NCBI GenBank assembly: GCA_902615805.1
Contig: CACMQH010000012.1
Location: 1 to 35,028 of the forward strand
DNA length: 35,028 nucleotides
DNA from: Rhodospirillaceae bacterium
GTDB taxonomy: Bacteria; Pseudomonadota; Alphaproteobacteria; TMED109
Reading direction: 5' to 3'
Position 1 is the first letter of the stretch. Each line of letters begins with the position of its first letter. A model generated the notes under the pieces. It made no database searches and was not told the DNA's origin. It saw only the letters and a program-made list of their open reading frames with translations. This document shows positions 1-8,884 of the stretch, piece by piece. A program made the translations under genes and the position numbers.

Positions 1-655
1 TTTTGGGCTTAAATTTTTTAATCCATTGAATTGTCTGATCAAAGTGAGAATGACTATAATGTGGCTCATATCTAACACAATCAATGACCCATAAGTCTAA
101 GTCATATAAATATTTTTCTGATGTTTTAGGGAACGATTTAACATCTGTAGAATAAGCAAACTTTTCTACCTTATAACCATAGGTTAACTCTTTTCCATGA
201 TTTTGATTAAATGCGAAAGCTTTGGTAGAACATACGCTAAACTCTCCTTCGTCAATTGTATTTACTTTTAACGGTGGTTTGAAATAACTATTATCTTGGC
301 TAAAAACATAGTCAAACCTTGTTTTTAATGAATTAATTGTATCTTTGGAGCCATAAACTGGTAATTGTTCTTTTCTTGTCCATAAAAATTGTCTTAAATC
401 ATCTATCCCATTGGCATGATCTGCATGAGCATGTGTCCATAAAACAGCATCTATTTTTTTAATATTATTACTTATTGACTGCATTCTAAGGTCAGGTGAA
501 GTATCTATTAAAATATTCTTTTTATTATCTAATGTAACTAATACAGATACTCTAGTTCTAATGTTTTTAGGATTATTTGGATCACACTCACCCCAGTAAT
601 TTCCTATTAAAGGAACGCCTCCTGATGATCCTGATCCTAAAATAGTAATTTTCAT
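1..655 (-). CDS. MBL-fold metallohydrolase, PhnP-like (partial)
   Basis: This gene runs off the left edge, so about 218 N-terminal residues are visible. The start ATG at 655 is shared with the TGA of tatD (ATGA overlap). The N-terminus MKITILGSGSSGGVP and the metal-binding THAHADHANG motif (about residues 79-88) are those of the PhnP/RNase Z-like metallo-beta-lactamase hydrolases, which hydrolyse cyclic or other phosphodiesters in the cytoplasm. Further metal ligands are plausible at the NQNHG and YSTD segments. In Alphaproteobacteria this family commonly follows tatD, as here. The exact substrate cannot be read from the sequence. The family call is firm and the C-terminus is unseen. Confidence 0.85.
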   Translation of the reverse strand, partial: MKITILGSGSSGGVPLIGNYWGECDPNNPKNIRTRVSVLVTLDNKKNILIDTSPDLRMQSISNNIKKIDAVLWTHAHADHANGIDDLRQFLWTRKEQLPVYGSKDTINSLKTRFDYVFSQDNSYFKPPLKVNTIDEGEFSVCSTKAFAFNQNHGKELTYGYKVEKFAYSTDVKSFPKTSEKYLYDLDLWVIDCVRYEPHYSHSHFDQTIQWIKKFKPK

Positions 656-1434
656 TTAACAAACTCTGCTTTAGTGAATAAATTAAAAAAATTATTTGTG
701 GTAGCTTCATATAGTTCTTTAGGATTTATATTCAACATATCTGCTAAGTAATTTGCTGTATGAATAACATGTGCAGGCTCATTTCTTTTGCCCCTCATAG
801 GCTCAGGAGATAGGTAAGGAGCATCTGTTTCAACTAAAAGTCGTTCTAGTGGTATTTTTTTAACAATATCTCTTAATACTTTAGCATTTTTAAATGTTAT
901 AATACCAGAGATAGATATAAAAAAGCCTAATTTCAATACCTCATTTGCTAATTCCTCTGTTGCAGTAAAACAATGAATTAACCCTTTAAAGGGGTTTTTT
1001 TGATATTCATCTTTTAATATTGAAATAGTATCTTTGTCTGCATCTCTTGTGTGTATTATAATAGGTAATTCAGTACTTCTAGATAACTCTATATGATTAA
1101 TAAATGACTCAATTTGTAATTTTTTACTGCTATTCTCATAAAAATAATCTAGTCCTGTTTCTCCTATCCCTATAAATTTTTTGTCTGACTTAAATTCAGC
1201 AATAGCTGATTGTAGATCTTTGTAATTATTATTAACATTATGAGGGTGTATGCCTAGAGAGTACCAAACATTTTTATTATTTTTTGCTATATTACTTATA
1301 TTTTTAAATTCTTCTATTTTTGTTGAAATAGTAAGCATACCATTTATATCATTATTTTTAGCGTTTTTAATAATATCAGATAAATCATGAGTAAAATCTT
1401 TCATGTTTAAATGGCAATGGCTATCAATAATCAT
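652..1434 (-). CDS. tatD: TatD family metal-dependent hydrolase / 3'-5' DNA exonuclease
   Basis: The protein has 260 residues, the normal length for this TIM-barrel family. Metal ligands are visible: HCH at residues 6-8, Glu92 in GETGLDYF, His128 in IIHTRD, His154 in LIHCF and Asp204 in VETDAPYLSP. TatD enzymes are cytoplasmic metal-dependent nucleases that trim DNA and RNA 3' ends. The gene is the middle of an overlapping run: its ATG overlaps the metG TGA (ATGA) and its own TGA overlaps the next ATG. Translational coupling in one leftward operon is therefore likely. Paralogues YcfH and YjjV are similar, and the metG neighbourhood fits YcfH. Confidence 0.92.
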   Translation of the reverse strand: MIIDSHCHLNMKDFTHDLSDIIKNAKNNDINGMLTISTKIEEFKNISNIAKNNKNVWYSLGIHPHNVNNNYKDLQSAIAEFKSDKKFIGIGETGLDYFYENSSKKLQIESFINHIELSRSTELPIIIHTRDADKDTISILKDEYQKNPFKGLIHCFTATEELANEVLKLGFFISISGIITFKNAKVLRDIVKKIPLERLLVETDAPYLSPEPMRGKRNEPAHVIHTANYLADMLNINPKELYEATTNNFFNLFTKAEFVK

Positions 1435-2960
1435 ATTTTTAAGTCCTTCTTATCAAACCTTGGAAAAATAGGATGAGATTTTTCAAGTTTTACACCTTCT
1501 TTAATGTCATTTTTAATTTCAGAGAAAGATATTTCTTCTTTTTGCTTTAGCATATGAAATATTTTTTTTGAAGATTCAGGTAAAAATGGCTGAAGGAGTA
1601 TAGTTATTTTATAAATAGTATTTACTAATGTATATAATACATTATTCAATCTTTTCAAATTATTATTTTTATGTAGGTTCCAAGGTTCATTGTTATCTAC
1701 ATAGCTATTTGCTGATCTTATAATTTTCCAAATGTTTTCTAACATTATATTAAACTGATAGTTATTCATTTGAACATTATTAATATCATAAATGTTTTTA
1801 GGAAGTTCTATTAAAGACAAATCATTTTCATTTAAATTATCAGCTTTAGGAATATTACCATTATTATACTTTTGAATCATTGTGAGCACTCTTTGAACAA
1901 GGTTACCAAAATCATTTGCTAAGTCACTATTTATTCTATTGACTAATAATTCTTCAGAAAAGTTCCCATCTTGCCCAAAAGGAATTTCTTTTAGTAAAAA
2001 GTATCTAACTTGGTCTATACCATATGTATCTACAAGGTAATTGGGGTCTATAACATTTCCCAATGATTTTGACATTTTTTCACCATTTATTGTCCACCAA
2101 CCATGCGCATAAATACTTTTAGGGATTTCATAACCAGTGGCTAATAAAAATGCAGGCCAATATATCGCATGAAATCTTAAAATGTCTTTTCCTACAATAT
2201 GTATATCAGCGGGCCAATATTTATTTTCTAAATTATCCTCTAAAACACTAATGTAATTAAACAAAGCATCTAACCACACATAAATAATGTGCTCATCATT
2301 TTTTGGAACCTTTATACCCCATTTAAAGCTTGTTCTTGATATTGATAAATCTTCTAACCCATTTTCTACAAAACTTTTTACCTCATTAAATCTTGATACA
2401 GGTTTTACAAAATTTTTATTTTTTTTGTAAAAATCCAATAAGGGTTTTTGCCACTTTGATAGTTTAAAAAAATAACTAGGTTCTTGTACTTTTTTTAATT
2501 TATCAAGTGATGGTCCAATTCTTTCATTATCCTTATTAATTTTAATATCACTTTCATTAATAAAACACTCATCTCTAATAGAGTACCACCCTTCATAATT
2601 TCCTAAATAAATTTCATTATTGTCTATAAGTTTATTCCATATTTTTTGAACTTTATTTTTATGTCTACTCTCTGTAGTTCTAATAAAATCATTATTAGTA
2701 AGTTTAAGCTTAGAACATAAATCTTTAAATCTAGCAGAGACTTTATCTGTGAACTCTAGGGTGTTAATATTTTTATCTCTAGCTGAGTTTTCTACTTTTT
2801 GTCCGTGTTCATCAGTTCCTGTAGTAAAATATACATCAAAATTTGATAGTCTTTTATATCTAGAAATTGTATCTGCAACAAAACTAGTATAAGCATGTCC
2901 TAAATGAGGAATATCATTAACATAGTAAATTGGAGTAGTAATATAAAAATTATTTTTCAT
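1431..2960 (-). CDS. metG: methionine-tRNA ligase
   Basis: The protein has 509 residues. The class I signature HLGH lies at residues 19-22, after the N-terminal ITTPIYYVND. KMSKS is present as GEKMSKSLGN near residue 294, and an anticodon-binding helical domain follows. The enzyme charges tRNA-Met, including the initiator. The length and the lack of an obvious four-Cys zinc knuckle place it with the shorter MetRS2 type common in Alphaproteobacteria, without the C-terminal tRNA-binding extension seen in E. coli MetG. It starts 4 bp after the holB stop and overlaps tatD by 4 bp, so it belongs to the same transcription unit. Confidence 0.96.
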   Translation of the reverse strand: MKNNFYITTPIYYVNDIPHLGHAYTSFVADTISRYKRLSNFDVYFTTGTDEHGQKVENSARDKNINTLEFTDKVSARFKDLCSKLKLTNNDFIRTTESRHKNKVQKIWNKLIDNNEIYLGNYEGWYSIRDECFINESDIKINKDNERIGPSLDKLKKVQEPSYFFKLSKWQKPLLDFYKKNKNFVKPVSRFNEVKSFVENGLEDLSISRTSFKWGIKVPKNDEHIIYVWLDALFNYISVLEDNLENKYWPADIHIVGKDILRFHAIYWPAFLLATGYEIPKSIYAHGWWTINGEKMSKSLGNVIDPNYLVDTYGIDQVRYFLLKEIPFGQDGNFSEELLVNRINSDLANDFGNLVQRVLTMIQKYNNGNIPKADNLNENDLSLIELPKNIYDINNVQMNNYQFNIMLENIWKIIRSANSYVDNNEPWNLHKNNNLKRLNNVLYTLVNTIYKITILLQPFLPESSKKIFHMLKQKEEISFSEIKNDIKEGVKLEKSHPIFPRFDKKDLKI

Positions 2961-2964
2961 AACA

Positions 2965-3954
2965 TTATTTTTTAATATTTTTATGCAATTCTATTAATAA
3001 AGAATATAATGTAGTATGTAAATCTGTATTTAAAGCTATATAATCATTATATTTAGTTTCTATTATATCAATAATATGAAAGATATTACTTTTGCTATAA
3101 AGCTTGCTAAACTTTTCTATTAGTAGTTTTTCCTCCTCTATTAAAATTGAATATTGATTTAAGAACATTTTTTTAATTACTTTTTTAAATAATAAGCTGA
3201 TTAGCTTAAAAAATACTAAAATAAGATTATTTTTTTTTTCTATTATTGAATTTATTACTTTAGTAGTCTCAATTTCGTTGAAGTCCTCAATATTTATAAA
3301 GTAATTGCATAAATATTTATAAATAGGCAAAGAATTATTATTTATAAAATATATTGCATCCCCTACGCTCCCTCTTGAAATTTTTGAATAAAAAGAAAGC
3401 TCTTCTTCTTCTAATTTAAAATTCATTTTTTCTAACACTTTCAAAACTTCTATATCATTTAATTTTTGTAAATTTAATATTTTACACCTTGACTTAATAG
3501 TTGCAGGTACAAAGCTATTTTGGTGATTTATAATAAAAATAAAGCTTCCTTTTGGTGGCTCCTCAATAGTTTTTAATAATGCATTATGACCAAATAAGTT
3601 TAAATCATTAATGCTATCAATTATTGCTATTCTGTAGCTACCGCTAAAAGATGTTTTATAAAAAAGTTTCTTTAAGCTTCTTATTTCATCAACAGATATA
3701 TACTTTTTATTATCATTTTTATTTAAAACAACCAAATCAGGATGAAATACATCTTCATATTCATTATCCTTATATTTTATGTCTAATAAATTAGATGCTA
3801 TTAACTTTGCAAGAAAAGATTTCCCTATCCCTTTTGAACCGTTTATCATCCATATATTAGCATCATAGGTAATATTGAGGTTTTTTAAAAAAAAACTTAT
3901 AGCTTTTTTATTGCCTTCTATTTTATTAACTATTTCTAGTGAATTAATAGTCAT
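2965..3954 (-). CDS. holB: DNA polymerase III subunit delta'
   Basis: The protein has 329 residues and belongs to the AAA+ clamp-loader family. Walker A is GSKGIGKSFLAK near residues 39-50, and the sensor region LLKTIEEPP is followed by the arginine-finger SRC motif (IKSRCKIL). The delta' subunit is the stator of the replisome clamp loader that opens the beta clamp. Position between tmk and metG is the usual alphaproteobacterial arrangement and supports delta' rather than DnaX. No zinc-binding cysteine cluster is obvious. The C-terminal collar domain is highly AT-biased and rich in Lys, Ile and Asn. The tmk stop lies 1 bp from its boundary. Confidence 0.9.
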   Translation of the reverse strand: MTINSLEIVNKIEGNKKAISFFLKNLNITYDANIWMINGSKGIGKSFLAKLIASNLLDIKYKDNEYEDVFHPDLVVLNKNDNKKYISVDEIRSLKKLFYKTSFSGSYRIAIIDSINDLNLFGHNALLKTIEEPPKGSFIFIINHQNSFVPATIKSRCKILNLQKLNDIEVLKVLEKMNFKLEEEELSFYSKISRGSVGDAIYFINNNSLPIYKYLCNYFINIEDFNEIETTKVINSIIEKKNNLILVFFKLISLLFKKVIKKMFLNQYSILIEEEKLLIEKFSKLYSKSNIFHIIDIIETKYNDYIALNTDLHTTLYSLLIELHKNIKK

Positions 3955-3955
3955 T

Positions 3956-4588
3956 TTATTTAAGTAAATTAAAAATAAGTTTTCTGATTTTTTCAGCTAA
4001 TATACTTTTATCATTTAATGCATTTAATTTTTGAATTCTAGAATTATTTTTAGCCAATTCATTATAGCCTTTTCTTACATTAGAAAAAAAACTTAAATTC
4101 TTATTATCATATTTATTTTTATTTTTTCTTTTATTAATTCTTTCTAGAGCCTTAGTTGGAGAAATATCTAATAAAATTGTTAAGTCAGGCACAAAATTAT
4201 TTATTAATGGCTTAGATATTTGAAAATAGAATTCTTTTAATTCATTATTTCCTGTACACTGATAAGCTAGAGTTGAGTCTATGAATCGATCGCATATTAT
4301 AATTTTACCATTTGTTATTGCAGGTTCTATTAACTTTTTATAGTGTTCATACCTTGCAGCTAATAAAAGTAAAATTTCAGTTTTGTTATCAAATTTAATT
4401 TTTTTATTTTTACTTAATAATAATTTACGAATAAGTTCAGCTTCAAGGGTACCTCCAGGTTCCCTAGTAAATAAAACTTTTTTTTTATTTTTATGTAAAT
4501 ATTTTTTTATTAATTCAATTTGCGTAGATTTACCAGACCCATCTATTCCTTCAAATGATATTAAAGTTCCTCTAACTCTATTCTGCAT
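3956..4588 (-). CDS. tmk: thymidylate kinase
   Basis: This enzyme phosphorylates dTMP to dTDP for DNA precursor synthesis in the cytoplasm. Visible motifs are the P-loop FEGIDGSGKST, the REPGGT segment and DRFIDSTLAYQ. I place the start at the ATG at 4588 (MQNRVRGTLISFEG). The reading frame also allows a TTG three codons upstream (4597), but the ATG gives a typical N-terminus. Its start region overlaps the dacA stop by 11 bp, so translation is probably coupled. The length of 210 residues is normal. Confidence 0.94.
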   Translation of the reverse strand: MQNRVRGTLISFEGIDGSGKSTQIELIKKYLHKNKKKVLFTREPGGTLEAELIRKLLLSKNKKIKFDNKTEILLLLAARYEHYKKLIEPAITNGKIIICDRFIDSTLAYQCTGNNELKEFYFQISKPLINNFVPDLTILLDISPTKALERINKRKNKNKYDNKNLSFFSNVRKGYNELAKNNSRIQKLNALNDKSILAEKIRKLIFNLLK

Positions 4589-5711
4589 AACCGCCAAAAA
4601 TAAAAAAGCTTAATGCAGAAGATATTTTTTTAAAAACACCAGCTTTTTTAATACTTTCTTTTGCATAAAGAGGATATTCTAAGTCTCCTTTAAAAGTATT
4701 TTGGATAATTAATTTTCCGTATTCTGTGTCTGTATTAATAGGTGCAGGTAATGGATTATTATAAATAACTTTTGCTGTATAATTGTTAATATTTCTTTTG
4801 TGCAAGGTAAAGTTTACATTATTTTTTGTAATAAGATCAATTATACTTTTATCACCTAACCAGACATCAGCTTCAATGATAGTCTCATTTGCATTGAACA
4901 AATTTATATTGATATACTCTCTAAATCCCCATTCAAGTAATTTAATAGTTTCATCTTTTCTTTCTTTCACACTGTCCATTCCACTTAACACAGCAATCAG
5001 CCTTCTTCCTGATTTTTCTGCTGTAGCAGCTAATGAGAAACCAGAGGCTTCAGTATAACCAGTCTTTAGTCCATCTGAAAACTGATATGAATATAATAAA
5101 GGATTTCTATTTCCTTGTTTTATATTATTGAAAGTAAATTCTTTTTCCTTAAACATATTAAAAAATTCAGGAAAATCATTAATAAGTTTTTTAGATAATA
5201 ATGCTAAATCATACGGAGTCATATAATGTTCATCATCAGGCCAACCGGTAGAATTTTTAAAATTACTATTTAACAAGCCAAGTTTTTTTGCTTTACTATT
5301 CATTAAATCAGCAAAAGCATCTTCACTTCCAGAAATGCCCTCTGCTACTACGATGCAAGCATCATTGCCTGATTGAACAATAATACCTTTTAGTAGATCT
5401 TTAACTTTAACATAGCTGTCTATCTCTACAAACATCTTTGACCCTCCTTTCCTCCATGCTTTTTCACTTACAAGGAACTCAGTATCCATATTAATATTTC
5501 CTGAAGAAATTTCTTCAAAAAGTACATATAAAGTCATTAATTTACTCATAGACGCAGGGTAAATTCTTGAGTTTGCATCCTTGTCATAAAGGATATTTTC
5601 TGTTTCAAAGTCCATAATAACAGCAAATTTTGCCGTTGTAGAGGTAGTTGCAGAAGAAATAGGTTTGATGTGGATAATAAATAGTATTAGTAATTTTAAA
5701 AAAACCTTCAT
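4578..5711 (-). CDS. dacA: D-alanyl-D-alanine carboxypeptidase (PBP5/6 type)
   Basis: This periplasmic, membrane-associated enzyme removes the terminal D-Ala from peptidoglycan pentapeptides. The three active-site motifs are present in order: SMSK (SxxK, in YPASMSKLM), SGN (VQSGNDA) and KTG (LKTGYT). A C-terminal PBP5-like beta domain follows. I start it at the ATG at 5711 (MKVFLKLLILF), which begins a signal peptide. The longer open frame to 5810 would add 33 residues overlapping rlpA and would bury the signal peptide. Neighbours rlpA and mltB are also wall-remodelling genes, and the 3' end overlaps tmk. Confidence 0.93.
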   Translation of the reverse strand: MKVFLKLLILFIIHIKPISSATTSTTAKFAVIMDFETENILYDKDANSRIYPASMSKLMTLYVLFEEISSGNINMDTEFLVSEKAWRKGGSKMFVEIDSYVKVKDLLKGIIVQSGNDACIVVAEGISGSEDAFADLMNSKAKKLGLLNSNFKNSTGWPDDEHYMTPYDLALLSKKLINDFPEFFNMFKEKEFTFNNIKQGNRNPLLYSYQFSDGLKTGYTEASGFSLAATAEKSGRRLIAVLSGMDSVKERKDETIKLLEWGFREYININLFNANETIIEADVWLGDKSIIDLITKNNVNFTLHKRNINNYTAKVIYNNPLPAPINTDTEYGKLIIQNTFKGDLEYPLYAKESIKKAGVFKKISSALSFFIFGGYAE

Positions 5712-5718
5712 ATATATC

Positions 5719-6570
5719 TTATTCCTTTTTATAGATAGTGTTAAATCCAAGTTTAAGTAATTTTTCAGCAGAAAGTTTAGCAATCTTTTCTTCTTTATAT
5801 GGACCAGCAAAAACTTTATATATTACTTTATCCTCTAATATTGTTGCATTTTTAATGAATAAATTATCATCAATTTTACTTTTAAGAAAGGCTAATAAGT
5901 TTAAAGCATTTTTTTTTTCTTTAAATACTCCAATTTGCAATAAGAATTTAGAATTTTTTGAAAACTCTTTTATTTCATTAGCATCTATATTTTTTGCATA
6001 ATTCACTAAAAATAAATAGTTTAAATATTTTTCATCTAATAGATGAGGACCACTGTCAATTAATTGAACCCTTACATGTGCTATTCCTTTTTCATAAAAA
6101 CCAAATTTAATTGCAGCCTTTTTAGAAAAATCAATAATTCTGTCATTAACAAATGGTCCTCTATCATTAACTCTCAAGAAAATTGTATTATTATTTTCTA
6201 AATTGGTGACCTTAACAATACTTGGTAAAGGAAGTGTTTTATGAGCTGCTGATATTTTTTCTTGATCAAAAATTTCACCATTTGCTGTCTTTTTAAGGTT
6301 AAATTTTGGTCCATACCATGATGCAATTCCTATTTCATCATACTCTGAAACTAGTTTTGGAATATATTTAATACCATTAATTATGTAAGGATTACCAACT
6401 TTATAATGTCCTTTAGATAAATTTTCTTTCTGAGTGCTTTCTTCTTCTTCTTTAGAAGTTTTATTAATTACTTTTTTTGTACCTTCTACTATCATTCTAG
6501 TATTTGTACATGCGTTATTAAATAATAAAAATAATATTAAAATATTTTTTATGTACTTAAAACGGTTCAT
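5719..6570 (-). CDS. rlpA: RlpA-like lytic transglycosylase with SPOR domain
   Basis: The protein has 283 residues. The N-terminus is a lipoprotein-like signal ending FNNAC, a weak lipobox with Asn at positions where small residues are usual. The double-psi beta-barrel domain spans about residues 80-165 and carries GIASWYGPKF, TANGE and VNDRGPFV. A C-terminal SPOR domain begins near residue 208 (FLLQIGVFKEKKNA). RlpA acts on peptidoglycan and SPOR binds denuded glycan strands at the septum. The gene overlaps mltB by one base (TAATG), suggesting translational coupling, and lies 7 bp from dacA. It is an envelope outer-membrane lipoprotein if the lipobox is used. Confidence 0.92.
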   Translation of the reverse strand: MNRFKYIKNILILFLLFNNACTNTRMIVEGTKKVINKTSKEEEESTQKENLSKGHYKVGNPYIINGIKYIPKLVSEYDEIGIASWYGPKFNLKKTANGEIFDQEKISAAHKTLPLPSIVKVTNLENNNTIFLRVNDRGPFVNDRIIDFSKKAAIKFGFYEKGIAHVRVQLIDSGPHLLDEKYLNYLFLVNYAKNIDANEIKEFSKNSKFLLQIGVFKEKKNALNLLAFLKSKIDDNLFIKNATILEDKVIYKVFAGPYKEEKIAKLSAEKLLKLGFNTIYKKE

Positions 6571-7532
6571 TAATATATATTTTTAATTTTATTTGCTAGA
6601 TCACCAACTATTAAAGCATAGTAGTCAGAATTATTGTACTTTTTAATAATTTTGAAATTTTTATCTATAGCAAAATAACGTAACTTTTCATTACTTTTGA
6701 TGATTTTAATATTTATTTCTTTAGAGTTTGCAAAATTATCTAAAAGTTTAGAGTTTTTAAAAATACTAATATTGTAATTTGTGTTTTCTTGTATTTTTTT
6801 CTTGAAACCCTCTTTAACTTGCACCTCTACACTCCAATAATTTTGTTTTTTCCAACCATGAGACTTCAAATAATTAGCAATTGATGCAAAGATATCATGA
6901 TGCGAATTCCAGATATCAACAATTTTATCTTTGTCATAATCTACGGCATAATTTAAGAAGCTTGATGGCATAAACTGACCTTGCCCCATTGCCCCAGCCC
7001 AAGAACCTATTAAAACCTTATTAGTATCTTTAAAGTTTGTCTCATATATTAGTAATGAATTAAACAACTCTTTTTTAAAAAAACTTTTTCTTCTGCTCGA
7101 ATAAGCTAAGGTAGCTAATGCTTCTATAACATTAAAATTCCCCATATACATACCATAATTTGTTTCTATTCCCCATATTGAAACAATAATTTCTGGCGCT
7201 ACATCGTATTTAGCATGTATTTCAGTAAGTATGTTTTGATATTTTTTTAATAAATCTTTACCAAGTTTAATTCTTTTTTGATTTATATTTCTATTATAAT
7301 AATTATCAAAAGTAATTTTAAACTCAGGCTGGTTATTATAAAGTTTTAAAACTTTTTTATTTACATTTTTTAAATGAGATAAAGTTTTAGAATAAGTCTG
7401 TTTAGATACACCATAATCTAAAATTTCTGGTTCTAGTTCCTGAAGCCATATAGAAAAATTTGAAGGCAAAAGCGCTGAAGAATAAAAAAAAATAACTTTT
7501 ATTAAAAATATATTTATAAAAATAAACTTCAT
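6570..7532 (-). CDS. mltB: membrane-bound lytic murein transglycosylase B family
   Basis: The protein has 320 residues, with a signal peptide at residues 1-22. The lytic transglycosylase core shows IWGIETNYG, whose Glu is the expected catalytic acid, followed by SWAGAMGQGQFMPSSF, the family's glycan-binding segment. It cleaves the MurNAc-GlcNAc bond with formation of anhydro-MurNAc. It has no clear C-terminal peptidoglycan-binding domain and no lipobox, so it may be soluble in the periplasm. It is the upstream partner of rlpA and dacA in the same leftward run. Confidence 0.93.
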   Translation of the reverse strand: MKFIFINIFLIKVIFFYSSALLPSNFSIWLQELEPEILDYGVSKQTYSKTLSHLKNVNKKVLKLYNNQPEFKITFDNYYNRNINQKRIKLGKDLLKKYQNILTEIHAKYDVAPEIIVSIWGIETNYGMYMGNFNVIEALATLAYSSRRKSFFKKELFNSLLIYETNFKDTNKVLIGSWAGAMGQGQFMPSSFLNYAVDYDKDKIVDIWNSHHDIFASIANYLKSHGWKKQNYWSVEVQVKEGFKKKIQENTNYNISIFKNSKLLDNFANSKEINIKIIKSNEKLRYFAIDKNFKIIKKYNNSDYYALIVGDLANKIKNIY

Positions 7533-7533
7533 T

Positions 7534-7923
7534 TTAGTTTAAATTCATATATTCAATTCCAAACTTCTTTAATATATTAAAATCAATTTTCTCAAGCATT
7601 TTGATATGTGTGGATTCTAATATAATATTAGGAGCGATATTATGATTTAATGCTTCTATCCACCTGTCTGCGCATAAACACCATCTATCTCCTGGTTTTA
7701 AGCCACTAAAATTATATTCAGGAACAGCTGTAATTAAGTCATTGCCCATACTTTTTGAAAAGTTTAGAAAACCTATGGTCATCTCTGAACATATTATATG
7801 TTCTCCAACATCATTATTGAAGGTTTTGCAATGTCCATCTCTATAAAATCCGGTTAGAGGATCAGTTGAACAAGGTTTAAGTTCTGTGTTTAGAACATTA
7901 AATGCATTTTTTTCATAGCACAT
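7534..7923 (-). CDS. DUF2237 family protein
   Basis: The 129-residue protein matches the DUF2237 family in its pattern: NVLNTELKPCSTDPLTGFYRDG near the N-terminus, then GEHIICSEMT, and GDRWCLCADRW near residue 80. The conserved cysteines suggest metal or redox chemistry, but the function of the family is unknown to me. The gene ends 1 bp from the mltB start and is the most upstream gene of the wall-enzyme run. It is divergent from the small gene at 7988. Confidence 0.85.
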   Translation of the reverse strand: MCYEKNAFNVLNTELKPCSTDPLTGFYRDGHCKTFNNDVGEHIICSEMTIGFLNFSKSMGNDLITAVPEYNFSGLKPGDRWCLCADRWIEALNHNIAPNIILESTHIKMLEKIDFNILKKFGIEYMNLN

Positions 7924-7936
7924 AAAAAAAAGATAT

Positions 7937-7970
7937 AATAGTAATAAAATTTTTACTATTCTTTTTTTTT
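7937..7970. other. hairpin with T-tract in divergent spacer
   Basis: An 8-bp perfect inverted repeat, AATAGTAA/TTACTATT with an 8-nt loop, is followed on the plus strand by C and then a run of nine or ten T. This looks like an intrinsic terminator, yet it sits in the spacer between two divergent genes, where no plus-strand gene ends. It could block antisense transcription, act as an attenuator for the gene at 7988, or be a protein-binding palindrome. Confidence 0.5.
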
Positions 7971-7987
7971 TACACTATATATGAATT

Positions 7988-8323
7988 ATGAATGATAAAA
8001 AAATATTTCTACCTTATAGAGCTATAACTGCTTCTCGAAAAGAAGTTAACTTTAAATTTAGTTTAGATGAAAATACCAATTCTCCGTTAGTTGTAAATGA
8101 AATAATTAATTTGTTGCTATCTAAAATTAGTAATGAAATAAATATTTATAAACCATCTAATGGAGATATAATTCAAGCTTTATGTATGGCTTTAGTTGTT
8201 AGATGTAAAATAATAGATTATGATATCAATAAAATTGAAAAAATAGTTAATAAAACTATAAAAAGAGCTTTTTCAGATGCTAAAAAAGCTGAGGTTTTAG
8301 AACCTTTAAGTGGTAATTCTTAA
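7988..8323 (+). CDS. conserved-looking hypothetical protein, 111 aa
   Basis: I do not recognise this protein. It has no signal peptide and no membrane segment. It appears to be a compact soluble alpha-rich protein with alternating hydrophobic positions in residues 35-95, ending in a charged helix and the tail EPLSGNS. A good hairpin terminator follows 17 bp after the stop, and the gene has normal local codon use, so it is probably real. It is monocistronic between the divergent DUF2237 gene and the convergent pseudoazurin gene. No function is proposed. Confidence 0.7.
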   Translation: MNDKKIFLPYRAITASRKEVNFKFSLDENTNSPLVVNEIINLLLSKISNEINIYKPSNGDIIQALCMALVVRCKIIDYDINKIEKIVNKTIKRAFSDAKKAEVLEPLSGNS

Positions 8324-8340
8324 TTCTATTTTGATAAGAT

Positions 8341-8364
8341 AATGCCAGTAGTATTACTGGCATT
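8341..8364. terminator. hairpin between convergent genes
   Basis: There is a perfect 10-bp stem AATGCCAGTA/TACTGGCATT with the 4-nt loop GTAT, in the 57-bp space between the convergent genes ending at 8323 and 8381. The flanking T-richness is modest on both strands. It is best read as a bidirectional terminator. Confidence 0.75.
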
Positions 8365-8380
8365 ACTATTGAGGTTTTAG

Positions 8381-8806
8381 TTAGATCTGACCCAAAAGCT
8401 CAGCTAATTTCTTTTTGCCTCTACCCATCATCTTAACTTTAGAGATAGCGTCTTTGTTAGAAACGTCACCTCCAACTACTACTAAAGCAATCATTCCCAT
8501 AACTTTGTGAGGCGTACAAACATATAAATAAACACCTGGTTTATCAAAAGTAATTGATACTTCCTTATTTAAGCCTGATTTGGCAGGTAACTCAAAACCA
8601 TCAGGACCACCTAAAAATTCAACGTTATGTCCTTTGTTAGTTGGCAGCCATTTAATAGTATCACCAACATCAATTTTAGCTATATCTTGACTGTATACCA
8701 TCTTTTGACCATCATCTCTCTTATTAAGCATATCGATTACTACTTCTTTAGAATATCCAACACTCAAAAATAAAAAAGTAAAAATACTTGTTAAAATAAA
8801 TTTCAT
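8381..8806 (-). CDS. pseudoazurin (type 1 blue copper protein)
   Basis: This is a periplasmic electron carrier of 141 residues with a signal peptide ending near residue 19 (SVGYS-KE). Type 1 copper ligands are visible with canonical spacing: His60 (GHNVEF), Cys97, His100 and Met105 in the YVCTPHKVMGM segment. The C-terminal helix-rich tail is also typical of pseudoazurin rather than plastocyanin or amicyanin. Known partners are nitrite and nitrous-oxide reductases and cytochrome peroxidases, but none is nearby, so the physiological partner is unknown here. A promoter in the 78-bp gap upstream is likely. Confidence 0.93.
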   Translation of the reverse strand: MKFILTSIFTFLFLSVGYSKEVVIDMLNKRDDGQKMVYSQDIAKIDVGDTIKWLPTNKGHNVEFLGGPDGFELPAKSGLNKEVSITFDKPGVYLYVCTPHKVMGMIALVVVGGDVSNKDAISKVKMMGRGKKKLAELLGQI

Positions 8807-8846
8807 AATTATTCCTTTCTTGTAAATAATATAATAGTAAATAGAA

Positions 8847-8864
8847 TAAAAAAAGCTATAGCTT
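8847..8864 (-). terminator. weak intrinsic terminator after malate synthase
   Basis: On the minus strand, about 20 nt after the glcB stop, AGAAGC-TATA-GCTTTT forms a short hairpin (one G-T pair) running into a T-tract. The stem is short, so confidence is limited. Confidence 0.45.
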
Positions 8865-8884
8865 CTATAAAAGAAATCAATAGA

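Noticed and set aside
5712-5810. Upstream extension of dacA
   Set aside because: It overlaps rlpA and places 33 non-homologous residues before a good signal peptide. The ATG at 5711 is preferred.
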